A DNA stretch of 31,396 nucleotides. Origin: UBA1764 sp045642565. Lineage in GTDB: Bacteria; Bacillota; Clostridia; Peptostreptococcales; Anaerovoracaceae. Each line of letters opens with the position of its first letter. Within the stretch, counting starts at the first letter, position 1. This document shows positions 1 through 7,903 of the stretch, piece by piece. A program made the position numbers and the translations under genes. The stretch covers positions 1 to 31,396 of the forward strand of contig JAZUJE010000012.1 in assembly GCA_045642565.1 (NCBI GenBank). The letters run 5' to 3'. The notes under the pieces were generated by a model. It was given only the letters and a program-made list of their open reading frames with translations, searched no databases and had not been told where the DNA came from.

Positions 1-698
1 GCTCCGTGTCCTTTGATAAGTGAAGTAATGGCAGTAACTAATTCCGGAAGAGACGTTCCAAGAGCTACAAAGGTAAGTGCTATTACGCTTTCAGGAACGC
101 CAAGCTCGGTTGCTATGATAGTGCCGTTATCGACTAATAGATCTGCGCCTATTGCTATGATGGCCGCACCGATTATTAATGGTAAAAGATATTGCCAAAG
201 AGGCTTGATATCAATTTCTTCTGCATTAGGATTTTCTTCCGGTTGTTGTTTTATTGCTGAGATAATAAGAATTATCATATATGCAACAAATATTGCCAAA
301 AGAATAATTCCTATTGTTCTCGTATATTCATGGAAAACATATGCAACGAGACAATAGAAAATTGCAGCCCCAAAGAAGAATGCCAAAGGAGTTTTTAATG
401 TTTTCTTGTTCACATCAGAAGGTTTAATAGCAATTGTTAATGCTGCGATAAGTGCAGTGTTACAAATAATTGATCCTATAGCATTTCCGTAAGCGATTTC
501 TCCGTGTCCGCTGACGGCCGAAGTTGCAGAAACCATGACTTCAGGAAGGGTAGTGCCGATTGAAACTACTGTTGCTCCAATCAAAAGCTCCGGAACTTGA
601 AAGCTGTGTGCTATTCCGGTTGCTCCATCTACAAACCAGTCTCCGCCTTTTATCAATAAAACTAATCCGATTGCAAATAATAATACTGCTTTTAACAT
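1..698 (-). CDS. yrbG: Calcium/sodium antiporter, YrbG family (3' end outside window)
   Basis: Inner-membrane cation/Ca2+ exchanger of the CaCA superfamily. No stop occurs before the window edge, so only the first 232 residues are present. The start is the ATG at 698, preceded by a good AGGAGA ribosome binding site. The product begins MLKAVLLFAIGLVLL and is hydrophobic throughout. The two inverted alpha repeats that form the ion site are visible: the first contains GATVVSIGTTLPEV with GNAIGSIICNT after it, the second contains ALTFVALGTSLPEL. A charged cytosolic linker (KQQPEENPNAEEID) lies between the halves. It is divergent from yraN. Family assignment is firm; which ions are exchanged is inferred from the family. 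Confidence 0.9.
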   Translation of the reverse strand, partial: MLKAVLLFAIGLVLLIKGGDWFVDGATGIAHSFQVPELLIGATVVSIGTTLPEVMVSATSAVSGHGEIAYGNAIGSIICNTALIAALTIAIKPSDVNKKTLKTPLAFFFGAAIFYCLVAYVFHEYTRTIGIILLAIFVAYMIILIISAIKQQPEENPNAEEIDIKPLWQYLLPLIIGAAIIAIGADLLVDNGTIIATELGVPESVIALTFVALGTSLPELVTAITSLIKGHG

Positions 699-715
699 TC
701 TTGGTATCTCCTAAT

Positions 716-743
716 AAAAAATCCAAAGCTCTCGGGCCGTGGA
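716..743 (-). promoter_or_regulatory. Possible hairpin plus U-tract in the yrbG leader
   Basis: Read on the minus strand, TCCACGG and CTTTGGA can form a 7-bp stem (one mismatch, one G-U) with an 8-nt loop. Six T follow within the leader, just before the ribosome binding site. This could be a weak attenuator, but the stem is short and I match it to no known riboswitch. Confidence 0.25.
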
Positions 744-753
744 ATGTGTATTT

Positions 754-782
754 ATTATCGCATTGAAGAATATGCTTGTCAA
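754..782 (-). promoter_or_regulatory. Sigma-A type promoter for yrbG
   Basis: On the minus strand TTGACA (777-782) is followed after 17 bp by GATAAT (754-759). It gives a leader of about 50 nt before the ATG at 698. Confidence 0.65.
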
Positions 783-799
783 TAATGGAAAAATATGGA

Positions 800-828
800 T
801 TGACAGTATAAAAATAGTATTGTAAAAT
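800..828 (+). promoter_or_regulatory. Promoter of the yraN-comM-dprA operon
   Basis: TTGACA (800-805), 17-bp spacer, TAAAAT (823-828). With the usual spacing, +1 falls at 835, the A of the yraN ATG. Confidence 0.7.
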
Positions 829-834
829 ATTTCC

Positions 835-1245
835 ATGCAAAGCAGAAGAAATTCACATTATGTAAAAAAGGACTGGCATGACAGTTCTGATTCAAGAAAA
901 CGTTTAGGAGTGCAGGGGGAAGATATCGCCTGTGCATATCTCAAAGCGCAAGATATTCGCGTAATCGATAGAAATGTTCGTTTTAAATTAGGAGAGATAG
1001 ATATTGTAGCTTTAGATGGAAATAGAATTTGTTTTATAGAGGTTAAAACGAGAAGTAGTTTAGAATATGGGAGACCTTCTTTGGCTGTAAATTATAAAAA
1101 GCAAAGGACTATCAGACAATTAGCTGAAATCTATTGTAAATATCATCCTGAATATGGCTCCAGAAGCCCAAGAATTGATGTTATTGAGTTGTTGTTTCTT
1201 AGTGGTGATAGAAAATATATAAATTATATTAAATCGGCGTTTTAG
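835..1245 (+). CDS. yraN: YraN/UPF0102 family nuclease-fold protein
   Basis: 136 residues; UPF0102 family, an endonuclease-like fold related to Holliday-junction resolvases, of unproven cellular role. The family core is seen as KRLGVQGEDIACAYL, then GEIDIVALDGNRICFIEVKTRS, whose E/D/ExK pattern matches the PD-(D/E)xK nuclease site. The first 22 residues or so are an extra charged N-terminus compared with usual members. The start at 835 is the only ATG available, because an in-frame stop lies at 823-825. No Shine-Dalgarno precedes it and the promoter -10 ends only 6 nt upstream, so translation may be leaderless. It leads an operon with comM and dprA, both linked to DNA uptake and recombination. 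Confidence 0.88.
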   Translation: MQSRRNSHYVKKDWHDSSDSRKRLGVQGEDIACAYLKAQDIRVIDRNVRFKLGEIDIVALDGNRICFIEVKTRSSLEYGRPSLAVNYKKQRTIRQLAEIYCKYHPEYGSRSPRIDVIELLFLSGDRKYINYIKSAF

Positions 1246-1264
1246 CGCGTACAAGGGGTTATTG

Positions 1265-2797
1265 ATGTATGCAAGAATAATGACTGCCAGTCTGTTTGGG
1301 TTAGAGAGTGAAAAGGTTTGGGCAGAGGCAAATGTTGAACAAGGGCTTATGTCTTTTTCTATTGTGGGACTGGCAAATTTATCAATCAAAGAATCTAAAG
1401 AAAGAGTTAGAGCTGCTATTACTAATTGCGGATATGAATTTCCTGATACAAGAATCACCGTAAATTTAACTCCGGCAGGTATTAAAAAAGACGGAAGTCA
1501 TTTTGATTTAGCGGTGGCTTTAGGTGTTTTACTAAGTTCCGGAGAAATAGCAAAGGGCCGAGAGATAGATAATGTCGCTTTTCTTGGTGAGCTCAGCCTT
1601 AATGGAAAAATTAATCCTGTCGAAGGCGTTTTGCCTATGGTAATAGGCTTGCGGGATAAAGGCGTTAGACAAATTGTTTTGCCTATACAAAACCTGAAAG
1701 AGGCAAGCCTTGTAAAAGATGTTCAGTTGCTTCCTGTTGAAAATTTAATTGATGCGATTGAGTTTGTAAAAGGTTTGGACAATTTAGATTTTTATCCGCA
1801 AACAATGGAAGTCGATATTGAAAATCATTTAGAAGAAGATTTTTCTGATATTAAAGGGCAGGAATATGTAAAGCGTGCTGCTCAAATTGCAGCAGCCGGA
1901 TTCCACGGTATGCTTCTTGTCGGGCCTCCGGGAGTTGGCAAATCTATGATAGGGAAAAGAATCCCAAGCATTATGCCGCCACTTGCTTATGATCAACAGC
2001 TGGAAGTGACACAAATATACAGCATTGCCGGTTTATTAAATGATGATAATCCTATTATTTTAAATAGACCTTTTAGAAATCCGCATCACAGTATAACCGG
2101 GGCTGCTATGGTGGGTGGAGGGCCAAATTTAAGGCCTGGCGAAGTTTCTTTAGCACATTATGGAGTTTTGTTTTTAGATGAGCTTCCTGAATTTCATGCG
2201 GGCGTTTTGGATACATTGAGGCAACCTTTAGAATCTGGAAAAATTGCGATTTCAAGAGCGAATGGAAGTTTGATATATCCGGCGAAGTTCATGCTTGTTG
2301 CTGCAATGAATCCATGTCGATGTGGTTATTACGGCGATCCTCTTCATAGATGTGTTTGCACTGATACAGATAGACAAAAATATATCGGTCGTGTTTCCGG
2401 GCCGCTTTTAGACAGGATAGACTTGCATATTATCACGCAAAGACCGAGCTATGAAGATTTGCATAGTGAAGAAAAATCTATAGATTCAAAATCATTGCGG
2501 GATGGGGTTATAAGGGCTACTGAAATACAGGCTGAAAGATATAAAAATTTGAGTATTAATTATAATTCCGAACTAACGCCGAGCTTGATAAAAGAATTTT
2601 GTATTCTTGGATGTGAAGCTCAACAGATTTTAGAAAATGCTTTTAGCAAATGGCATTTATCCGCACGCTCTTATCACAGAATTATTAAGCTTTCAAGGAC
2701 GATTGCTGATTTGGACGATTCTCAAAGCATTCAAACTAAACATGTGTTGGAGGCATTAAATTATAGAATGCCGGAGAAATATTTAAGCAATGAATAA
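1265..2797 (+). CDS. comM: ComM/YifB family AAA+ ATPase (Mg-chelatase-like)
   Basis: 510 residues, normal for the family. ComM is a hexameric helicase that promotes branch migration during integration of transforming DNA (shown in Vibrio and Haemophilus). Order: N-terminal ChlI-type domain (about 1-170), AAA+ domain with Walker A GPPGVGKS near residue 220 and Walker B VLFLDELPEF, an arginine-rich zinc-like segment MNPCRCGYYGD with a further CVC, and a C-terminal Mg-chelatase helical domain (SARSYHRIIKLSRTIADL). The in-frame TTG at 1262 is also open, but the ATG at 1265 is better placed, 6 nt after AAGGGG. It overlaps dprA by 8 nt. Confidence 0.93.
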   Translation: MYARIMTASLFGLESEKVWAEANVEQGLMSFSIVGLANLSIKESKERVRAAITNCGYEFPDTRITVNLTPAGIKKDGSHFDLAVALGVLLSSGEIAKGREIDNVAFLGELSLNGKINPVEGVLPMVIGLRDKGVRQIVLPIQNLKEASLVKDVQLLPVENLIDAIEFVKGLDNLDFYPQTMEVDIENHLEEDFSDIKGQEYVKRAAQIAAAGFHGMLLVGPPGVGKSMIGKRIPSIMPPLAYDQQLEVTQIYSIAGLLNDDNPIILNRPFRNPHHSITGAAMVGGGPNLRPGEVSLAHYGVLFLDELPEFHAGVLDTLRQPLESGKIAISRANGSLIYPAKFMLVAAMNPCRCGYYGDPLHRCVCTDTDRQKYIGRVSGPLLDRIDLHIITQRPSYEDLHSEEKSIDSKSLRDGVIRATEIQAERYKNLSINYNSELTPSLIKEFCILGCEAQQILENAFSKWHLSARSYHRIIKLSRTIADLDDSQSIQTKHVLEALNYRMPEKYLSNE

Positions 2798-3737
2798 ACA
2801 AGTATATTATATATGGGTTTCTGAACAGAATAATGGGAATGATATTTCAGAAATTGAAGCTGAAAAAATTTACAACAAGGCAATTGATAGCGGAATGCAA
2901 GTACTTAATATTGAATCTTCAGAATACCCTGATTCGTTGCGAATGATAGATAAACCTCCATTGGTTTTATATTGTTATGGAAATATAAATCTTTTAAAAG
3001 ATTTGTGTATAGGTATTGTAGGAACAAGAAGAGCTTCTCCATATGGGAAATGGGTTACTGCGGAAATTGCAAAAGCTCTTGTTCGATGTGGGGCAACTCA
3101 TGTTAGTGGTATGGCTGAAGGAATTGATTCTGCCGGCCATAAAGCAGTTTTAGAGGCTGGCGGAAAAAGTATTGCAGTTTTGGGTACAGGGATAGATGTA
3201 TGTTTTCCCAAAAGTTCTAAACTTATTTATGATGAATTAAAACAAAATGGACTTATTATTTCAGAATATTCCCCGGGAACGGTGGGCAGGCCTTGGAATT
3301 TTCCTGCCAGAAATAGAATTATAAGCGCATTGGCGGAAAAGCTTGTTGTAGTTGAAGGGGCACTAAGAAGTGGGTCATTGATTACCGCAAAAATAGCCTT
3401 AAATCAAGGAAAAGATTTGTATGCAGTTCCCGGTAATATAAATCAGCCGAATAGCATAGGGCCAAATTGCCTTATTGAAGATGGCGCGATCCCTATCGTA
3501 AATCCGACAGAAATCGCTGAAACGCTTGGAATTGGAAGCTTTCCAAAGCTTAGAGCGGAGTCGGAACTTTGCGGTTTACAAAAAGAAATATATGAATTAG
3601 TGTCAGTTAGTGGCTCAATTAGTGTTGAAGATATAGTAAATTGCCTGAATTCGAGCATTGAAAAAATTTTAGCAGAGCTAACAATGTTGGAACTTCAAGG
3701 GTTTTTGAATATTGATGGAAGTATAGTTCACCTATAA
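2790..3737 (+). CDS. dprA: DNA processing protein DprA
   Basis: 315 residues; loads RecA on incoming single-stranded DNA. The Rossmann-like core is complete: IGIVGTRRASPYG from about residue 73, then HVSGMAEGIDSAGH, AVLGTGIDVCFP, and RPWNFPARNRIISALA. A C-terminal winged-helix-like segment (about 255-315) follows. The N-terminus is short: only about 40 residues precede the conserved YPDSLRMIDKPPLVLY segment, so most of the usual N-terminal SAM/helix-hairpin-helix region is missing or unrecognisable. The start overlaps the end of comM, implying coupled translation. A terminator follows at once. Confidence 0.92.
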   Translation: MNKQVYYIWVSEQNNGNDISEIEAEKIYNKAIDSGMQVLNIESSEYPDSLRMIDKPPLVLYCYGNINLLKDLCIGIVGTRRASPYGKWVTAEIAKALVRCGATHVSGMAEGIDSAGHKAVLEAGGKSIAVLGTGIDVCFPKSSKLIYDELKQNGLIISEYSPGTVGRPWNFPARNRIISALAEKLVVVEGALRSGSLITAKIALNQGKDLYAVPGNINQPNSIGPNCLIEDGAIPIVNPTEIAETLGIGSFPKLRAESELCGLQKEIYELVSVSGSISVEDIVNCLNSSIEKILAELTMLELQGFLNIDGSIVHL

Positions 3738-3740
3738 AAG

Positions 3741-3780
3741 AGAAAGTTTTGTCGGCTTACACTTGACAAAACTTTCTTTA
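3741..3780 (+). terminator. Terminator after dprA, overlapping the topA promoter
   Basis: A perfect 13-bp inverted repeat (3741-3753 with 3765-3777; arms AGAAAGTTTTGTC and its complement) has an 11-nt loop and a T-rich tail. The right arm contains most of the topA -35 box. Confidence 0.72.
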
Positions 3781-3793
3781 TTATTAATATAAT
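3763..3793 (+). promoter_or_regulatory. Promoter of topA-hslVU-hflX
   Basis: TTGACA at 3763-3768. Two overlapping -10 choices lie in TTAATATAAT: TAATAT (3785-3790, 16-bp spacer) or TATAAT (3788-3793, 19-bp spacer). The ribosome binding site AGAGAGGA (3811-3818) precedes the ATG at 3824. Confidence 0.65.
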
Positions 3794-3823
3794 GTAGGAA
3801 ATCTATTCGAAGAGAGGAAAAAT

Positions 3824-5914
3824 ATGGCTACAGCTAAAAAACATTTAATTATTGTAGAGTCTCCATCAAAGGCAAAGACTATTTCTAAATTCTTAGGCTC
3901 TCGCTATAAAGTTATAGCGTCGGCAGGGCATATTAGAGATTTGCCAAAGAGTCGTATGGGTGTTGACTTTACAAATACATACGAGCCTGAATATATAAAT
4001 GTCCGCGGAAAAGGGGACATCATTAAAGTTATAAAAAGTGAAGCTAAAAAAGCCGACAAGGTTTATATAGCAACAGACCCTGACCGCGAAGGCGAAGCTA
4101 TTGCATGGCACATTTGCCATATACTTGATATCGATCCAAATAAGGCAAATCGAATTGAGTTTATGGAAATTACAAAAGGTGGCGTGAAAACGGGGCTTGC
4201 AAGTTCTCGTCCGATTAATCTTAATCTTGTTGATGCACAACAAGGAAGACGTATCATGGACAGAATTGTAGGTTACAGTATAAGTCCTGTACTATGGAAA
4301 AAGGTCCAAAGAGGCCTTTCTGCAGGACGTGTACAAAGTTCTGCGCTCAAGATTATTTGCGATAGAGAAAAAGAAATTAATGCATTTGTTCCGGAAGAAT
4401 ATTGGATTGTCGGAGCAGATTTGACCAAGGATGGACTTTCCGCATCGGCCGAAAAGAAAGCAAAATTTAGTGCAAAACTTTCTGAATATAACGGGAAAAA
4501 GATTAAGCTTTCAAATAAAACCGATAGTGACAAAGTCTTGGGAGATTTAAAGAACGCTGATTTTGTTGTAAAACAACTTGAAGCAAAACAACGTAAGAGA
4601 AATCCGTATGCTCCATATACAACATCGACTTTGCAACAGGATGCATCATCAAAGCTTGGTTTTGCTTCCAAAAAGACAATGAGTATAGCTCAGAAATTGT
4701 ACGAAGGTTGCGAAATCAAAGGGCACGGAACTGTGGGTCTTGTAAGTTATATCAGAACAGACTCTGTAAGAATTTCAGAAGAGGCTGATTTAGCTTGTAA
4801 AGAATACATCAAAGAAAACTTTGGCCAGGATGATGTGGGCAACAATGTCTTTGTTAATAAAAATAAAGGCACACAAGATGCTCACGAGGCAATCAGACCA
4901 AGTAATATTGAATTAACTCCGGATGTAGTCTCATCATCATTGTCGACAGATGAATTAAAGATATATAAGCTGATATGGTCAAGATTTGTAGCAAGCAGAA
5001 TGAAACCTGCAGTTTATGATACTGTAAGTGCAACTATTTCCGCTAATGGATATGACTTTAAAGCCAGCGGTTCTCGTATAGTTTATGAGGGCTTCTTAAA
5101 AGTATATAATGAAACCGACAAAGATGATAAAAACAAAGCATTACCAAATCTTGCTGTTGGTGAAAAACTGAAATTACTTGAGCTTAAAGGAGAACAAAAA
5201 TTTACAGAACCTCCTGCAAGATTTACAGAGGCTAGCTTAATTAAAGAACTTGAAGAAAATGGTATTGGAAGACCATCGACTTACGCTCCAATTGTTTCTA
5301 ATTTAAGTGAAAAGAGATATATTAAAAAAATAGGGAAGTCTATTGGCTCAACAGCCCTCGGAGAAAAAGTTATTTATGATATCATGGTTCCTTATTTTAA
5401 AGAGGTTGTTGATATTGGATTCACAGCAAAGATGGAGCTTGATCTTGATAAGGTAGAAGAGGGATCTTACAACTGGAGAAAAGTAGTAGATGAATGCTAT
5501 AGTGGATATCTGAAAAAAGAAATAGATACCGCAATGGAAGAACTTGAAAAAGCTGAAACAGAGCCTGTACTTACTGGAGAAATGTGCCCTGAATGCGGAA
5601 AACCACTTGCAATTAAACAATCAAGATTTGGTGAGTTTATTGCATGCACAGCATATCCGGAGTGCAAGTATACTAAATCTATTATTCAATCTGTAGGCGT
5701 AAAATGCCCAAGCTGCGGGAATGATATTATTGTCAGAAGAAGCAGAAAAGGCAAGCTGTTTTACGGATGCTCTGGATATCCAAATTGTAAACAAGTATTT
5801 TGGGATAGACCAACTGAAGAAAAATGTCCTGACTGCGGCAGCTTACTTGTAATTAAAGGTAAAAAATTAAATTGTTCAAATCCTGAATGTAGGTATAGTA
5901 AATCGAATGAATAA
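3824..5914 (+). CDS. topA: DNA topoisomerase I (type IA)
   Basis: 696 residues; relaxes negative supercoils by cutting one strand through a 5'-phosphotyrosine. Toprim domain: HLIIVESPSKAKTISKFLG at 7-25 and the metal site ATDPDREGEAIAWH at 83-96. The active tyrosine is Y309 in VSYIRTDSVRIS. Conserved GLSAGRVQS (164-172) and the second-gate region PPARFTEASLIKELEENGIGRPSTYAPI are intact. Three C-terminal zinc ribbons each carry four Cys: CPECG...CTAYPEC, CPSCG...CSGYPNC and CPDCG...CSNPEC. It is the first gene of its transcript. In Bacillus, trmFO and xerC separate topA from hslV; here hslV follows after 11 nt. Confidence 0.97.
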   Translation: MATAKKHLIIVESPSKAKTISKFLGSRYKVIASAGHIRDLPKSRMGVDFTNTYEPEYINVRGKGDIIKVIKSEAKKADKVYIATDPDREGEAIAWHICHILDIDPNKANRIEFMEITKGGVKTGLASSRPINLNLVDAQQGRRIMDRIVGYSISPVLWKKVQRGLSAGRVQSSALKIICDREKEINAFVPEEYWIVGADLTKDGLSASAEKKAKFSAKLSEYNGKKIKLSNKTDSDKVLGDLKNADFVVKQLEAKQRKRNPYAPYTTSTLQQDASSKLGFASKKTMSIAQKLYEGCEIKGHGTVGLVSYIRTDSVRISEEADLACKEYIKENFGQDDVGNNVFVNKNKGTQDAHEAIRPSNIELTPDVVSSSLSTDELKIYKLIWSRFVASRMKPAVYDTVSATISANGYDFKASGSRIVYEGFLKVYNETDKDDKNKALPNLAVGEKLKLLELKGEQKFTEPPARFTEASLIKELEENGIGRPSTYAPIVSNLSEKRYIKKIGKSIGSTALGEKVIYDIMVPYFKEVVDIGFTAKMELDLDKVEEGSYNWRKVVDECYSGYLKKEIDTAMEELEKAETEPVLTGEMCPECGKPLAIKQSRFGEFIACTAYPECKYTKSIIQSVGVKCPSCGNDIIVRRSRKGKLFYGCSGYPNCKQVFWDRPTEEKCPDCGSLLVIKGKKLNCSNPECRYSKSNE

Positions 5915-5925
5915 GGGGTATCGTT

Positions 5926-6465
5926 ATGCAACAATTTCATGCAACAACAATTTGTTTAGTAAAGCGTAGTAGCGATGATATCGCTATTGCCGGAGATGGC
6001 CAGGTTACAATGGGTGAAACCTCCATCATGAAAAATAATGCAAAAAAGGTTAGAAAGATTTATCACAATACTGTAATTTCTGGTTTTGCTGGATCTGTTT
6101 CTGATGCATTTTCTTTGACAGAAAAATTCGAAAAGAAACTTGAAGAGCATGGTGGCAATCTCAAACGTGCAGCTGTTGCTCTGGCTGAAATGTGGAGAGG
6201 CGATCAGGGCGCTAGAAATTTAGAGGCTTTAATGCTTGTTGCTGACAAAGAAAGCATTCTGCTGATTTCCGGTAATGGAGAAGTAATAGAGCCTGATGAA
6301 AATTATATTGCTATTGGTAGCGGAGGAAACTATGCATATGCGGCTGCACATGCACTCTATGACCATACAAATATGGATGCTGAATCTATTGCAAAAGAAG
6401 CTTTGAAGATTGCATCTGACATTTGTGTTTATACTAATAGCCATATTTCTGTAGAAAAGTTATAA
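5926..6465 (+). CDS. hslV: ATP-dependent protease HslV (ClpQ), peptidase subunit
   Basis: 179 residues; double-ring N-terminal-nucleophile peptidase that degrades proteins unfolded by HslU. The start MQQFHATTI resembles Gram-positive orthologues; removing six residues would expose Thr7 as the nucleophile. Other conserved parts: GDGQVTMG, NAKKVRKI (containing the conserved catalytic Lys region), GFAGSVSDAF and IAIGSGGNYA. AAGGGG precedes the ATG. It lies 11 nt after topA and 10 nt before hslU. Confidence 0.96.
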   Translation: MQQFHATTICLVKRSSDDIAIAGDGQVTMGETSIMKNNAKKVRKIYHNTVISGFAGSVSDAFSLTEKFEKKLEEHGGNLKRAAVALAEMWRGDQGARNLEALMLVADKESILLISGNGEVIEPDENYIAIGSGGNYAYAAAHALYDHTNMDAESIAKEALKIASDICVYTNSHISVEKL

Positions 6466-6475
6466 GGAGGATGAC

Positions 6476-7903
6476 ATGAGTAAATTTTATGATATGACTC
6501 CTAAAGAAATAGTCGCCGAACTTGATAAATATATTATTGGTCAGGAATCAGCGAAAAAATCTGTGGCTGTTGCTCTTAGAAACAGATATCGCAGAAATCT
6601 TCTTTCAGATGAAATGAAAGAGGAAATTACACCGAAGAATATTTTAATGATGGGGCCTACAGGTGTAGGTAAGACAGAAATAGCAAGGAGACTTGCCAAG
6701 CTTATGGATGCTCCTTTTGTTAAGGTGGAAGCAACAAAATTCACAGAAGTTGGATATGTTGGCCGTGATGTTGAAACCATGGTTAGAGACCTTATGGAAG
6801 CTTCTATGCGTATCACAAAGCAAAAGCATATTGATGAAAAATATTCTGTTGCAAAAGACTTGGCCGAAGAAAAAATCATTGAAGCTATTATACCTGGCAA
6901 GAAGAAACAAAAAACAAATACTGCACCATCGAGTCCTTTTGCTATTTTGCTTGGTGGCAATACTTATGCCACATATAATCAGTCAAACGAAAAGATTGAA
7001 TCAAAAGAGGATGATAAAACTGAAAGTGAAACTGATTTAGCTCGTGAACAGGTTCGCCAGCAGCTTAAAGATGGACTTCTTGAGGAACAGTATATTGAAA
7101 TTGATGTTGTCGAAACTCCAAAAGAAAACAATCTTGATATATCTCAAGGTGGTACGATTAATCTTGGCAGCATATTTGGTGATGCTATGCCAAAGAAAAC
7201 CAAACATCGCAAGATGAAGGTTAAGGATGCAAGAAAGATTCTTATCGAGCAGGAAGCTGCTAATATGATTGATATGGATCAGGTTAATGCAGAAGCTCTT
7301 GAAACTTGCGAACAGAATGGAATTATTTTTATTGATGAAATTGATAAAATTGCTAATGATGGAAGCTATCATGGTGGAGCAGATGTTTCTCGAGAAGGTG
7401 TCCAAAGAGACATCCTTCCTATCGTAGAGGGAAGCGTTGTTAATACCAAGTATGGTCCGGTGAAGACAGATCATATTCTCTTTATTGGAGCAGGGGCTTT
7501 CCATGTTGCAAAACCAACAGATTTAATACCTGAACTTCAGGGTCGTTTTCCAATTCGTGTAGAGCTTGAAAATTTAAGCAAAGAAGATTTTAAACGAATT
7601 TTAACAGAGCCTGATAATGCGTTATTAAAACAACATAAAGCTTTACTTGAAACTGAAAATGTAACTGTTACATTTACTGATGATGCTGCGGCAGAGATTG
7701 CTAACATGGCATTTTTAATGAATGAGCAAACAGAAAATATTGGGGCAAGAAGGCTTCATACTATCATGGAAAAATTACTTGAAGAAGTTGCATTTGAATT
7801 ACCTGATTCGAGTAAATCTGAAATTGTTATTAATGCTGAATATGTAAAAAATAAGTTTGATGAAACTATTAGAGAAGAAGATATTGATAAGTTTATTCTG
7901 TAA
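6476..7903 (+). CDS. hslU: HslU (ClpY) unfoldase ATPase of the HslUV protease
   Basis: 475 residues, close to the usual length. AAA+ motor: Walker A GPTGVGKT (60-67), pore loop GYVGRD (93-98), Walker B GIIFIDEIDKI (about 280-290), sensor/Arg region QGRFPIRVEL and TENIGARRLHT. The intervening I-domain (about 110-240) is acidic and Lys-rich, as is usual. The C-terminus DIDKFIL supplies the hydrophobic tail that docks into HslV. A strong AAGGAGG site precedes the ATG. Its stop overlaps the hflX start (TAATG). codY, which follows hslU in Bacillus, is absent here. Confidence 0.97.
   Translation: MSKFYDMTPKEIVAELDKYIIGQESAKKSVAVALRNRYRRNLLSDEMKEEITPKNILMMGPTGVGKTEIARRLAKLMDAPFVKVEATKFTEVGYVGRDVETMVRDLMEASMRITKQKHIDEKYSVAKDLAEEKIIEAIIPGKKKQKTNTAPSSPFAILLGGNTYATYNQSNEKIESKEDDKTESETDLAREQVRQQLKDGLLEEQYIEIDVVETPKENNLDISQGGTINLGSIFGDAMPKKTKHRKMKVKDARKILIEQEAANMIDMDQVNAEALETCEQNGIIFIDEIDKIANDGSYHGGADVSREGVQRDILPIVEGSVVNTKYGPVKTDHILFIGAGAFHVAKPTDLIPELQGRFPIRVELENLSKEDFKRILTEPDNALLKQHKALLETENVTVTFTDDAAAEIANMAFLMNEQTENIGARRLHTIMEKLLEEVAFELPDSSKSEIVINAEYVKNKFDETIREEDIDKFIL

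Noticed and set aside
541..840. 99-codon minus-strand frame overlapping the yrbG start
   Set aside because: It is out of frame with yrbG, which has clear membrane repeats and a ribosome binding site. The frame also crosses both divergent promoters.
1262..1264. TTG start for comM
   Set aside because: The adjacent ATG at 1265 has better spacing to AAGGGG.
6644..7504. Long minus-strand frames antisense to hslU
   Set aside because: They lack family motifs and binding sites, and shadow a strongly conserved gene.
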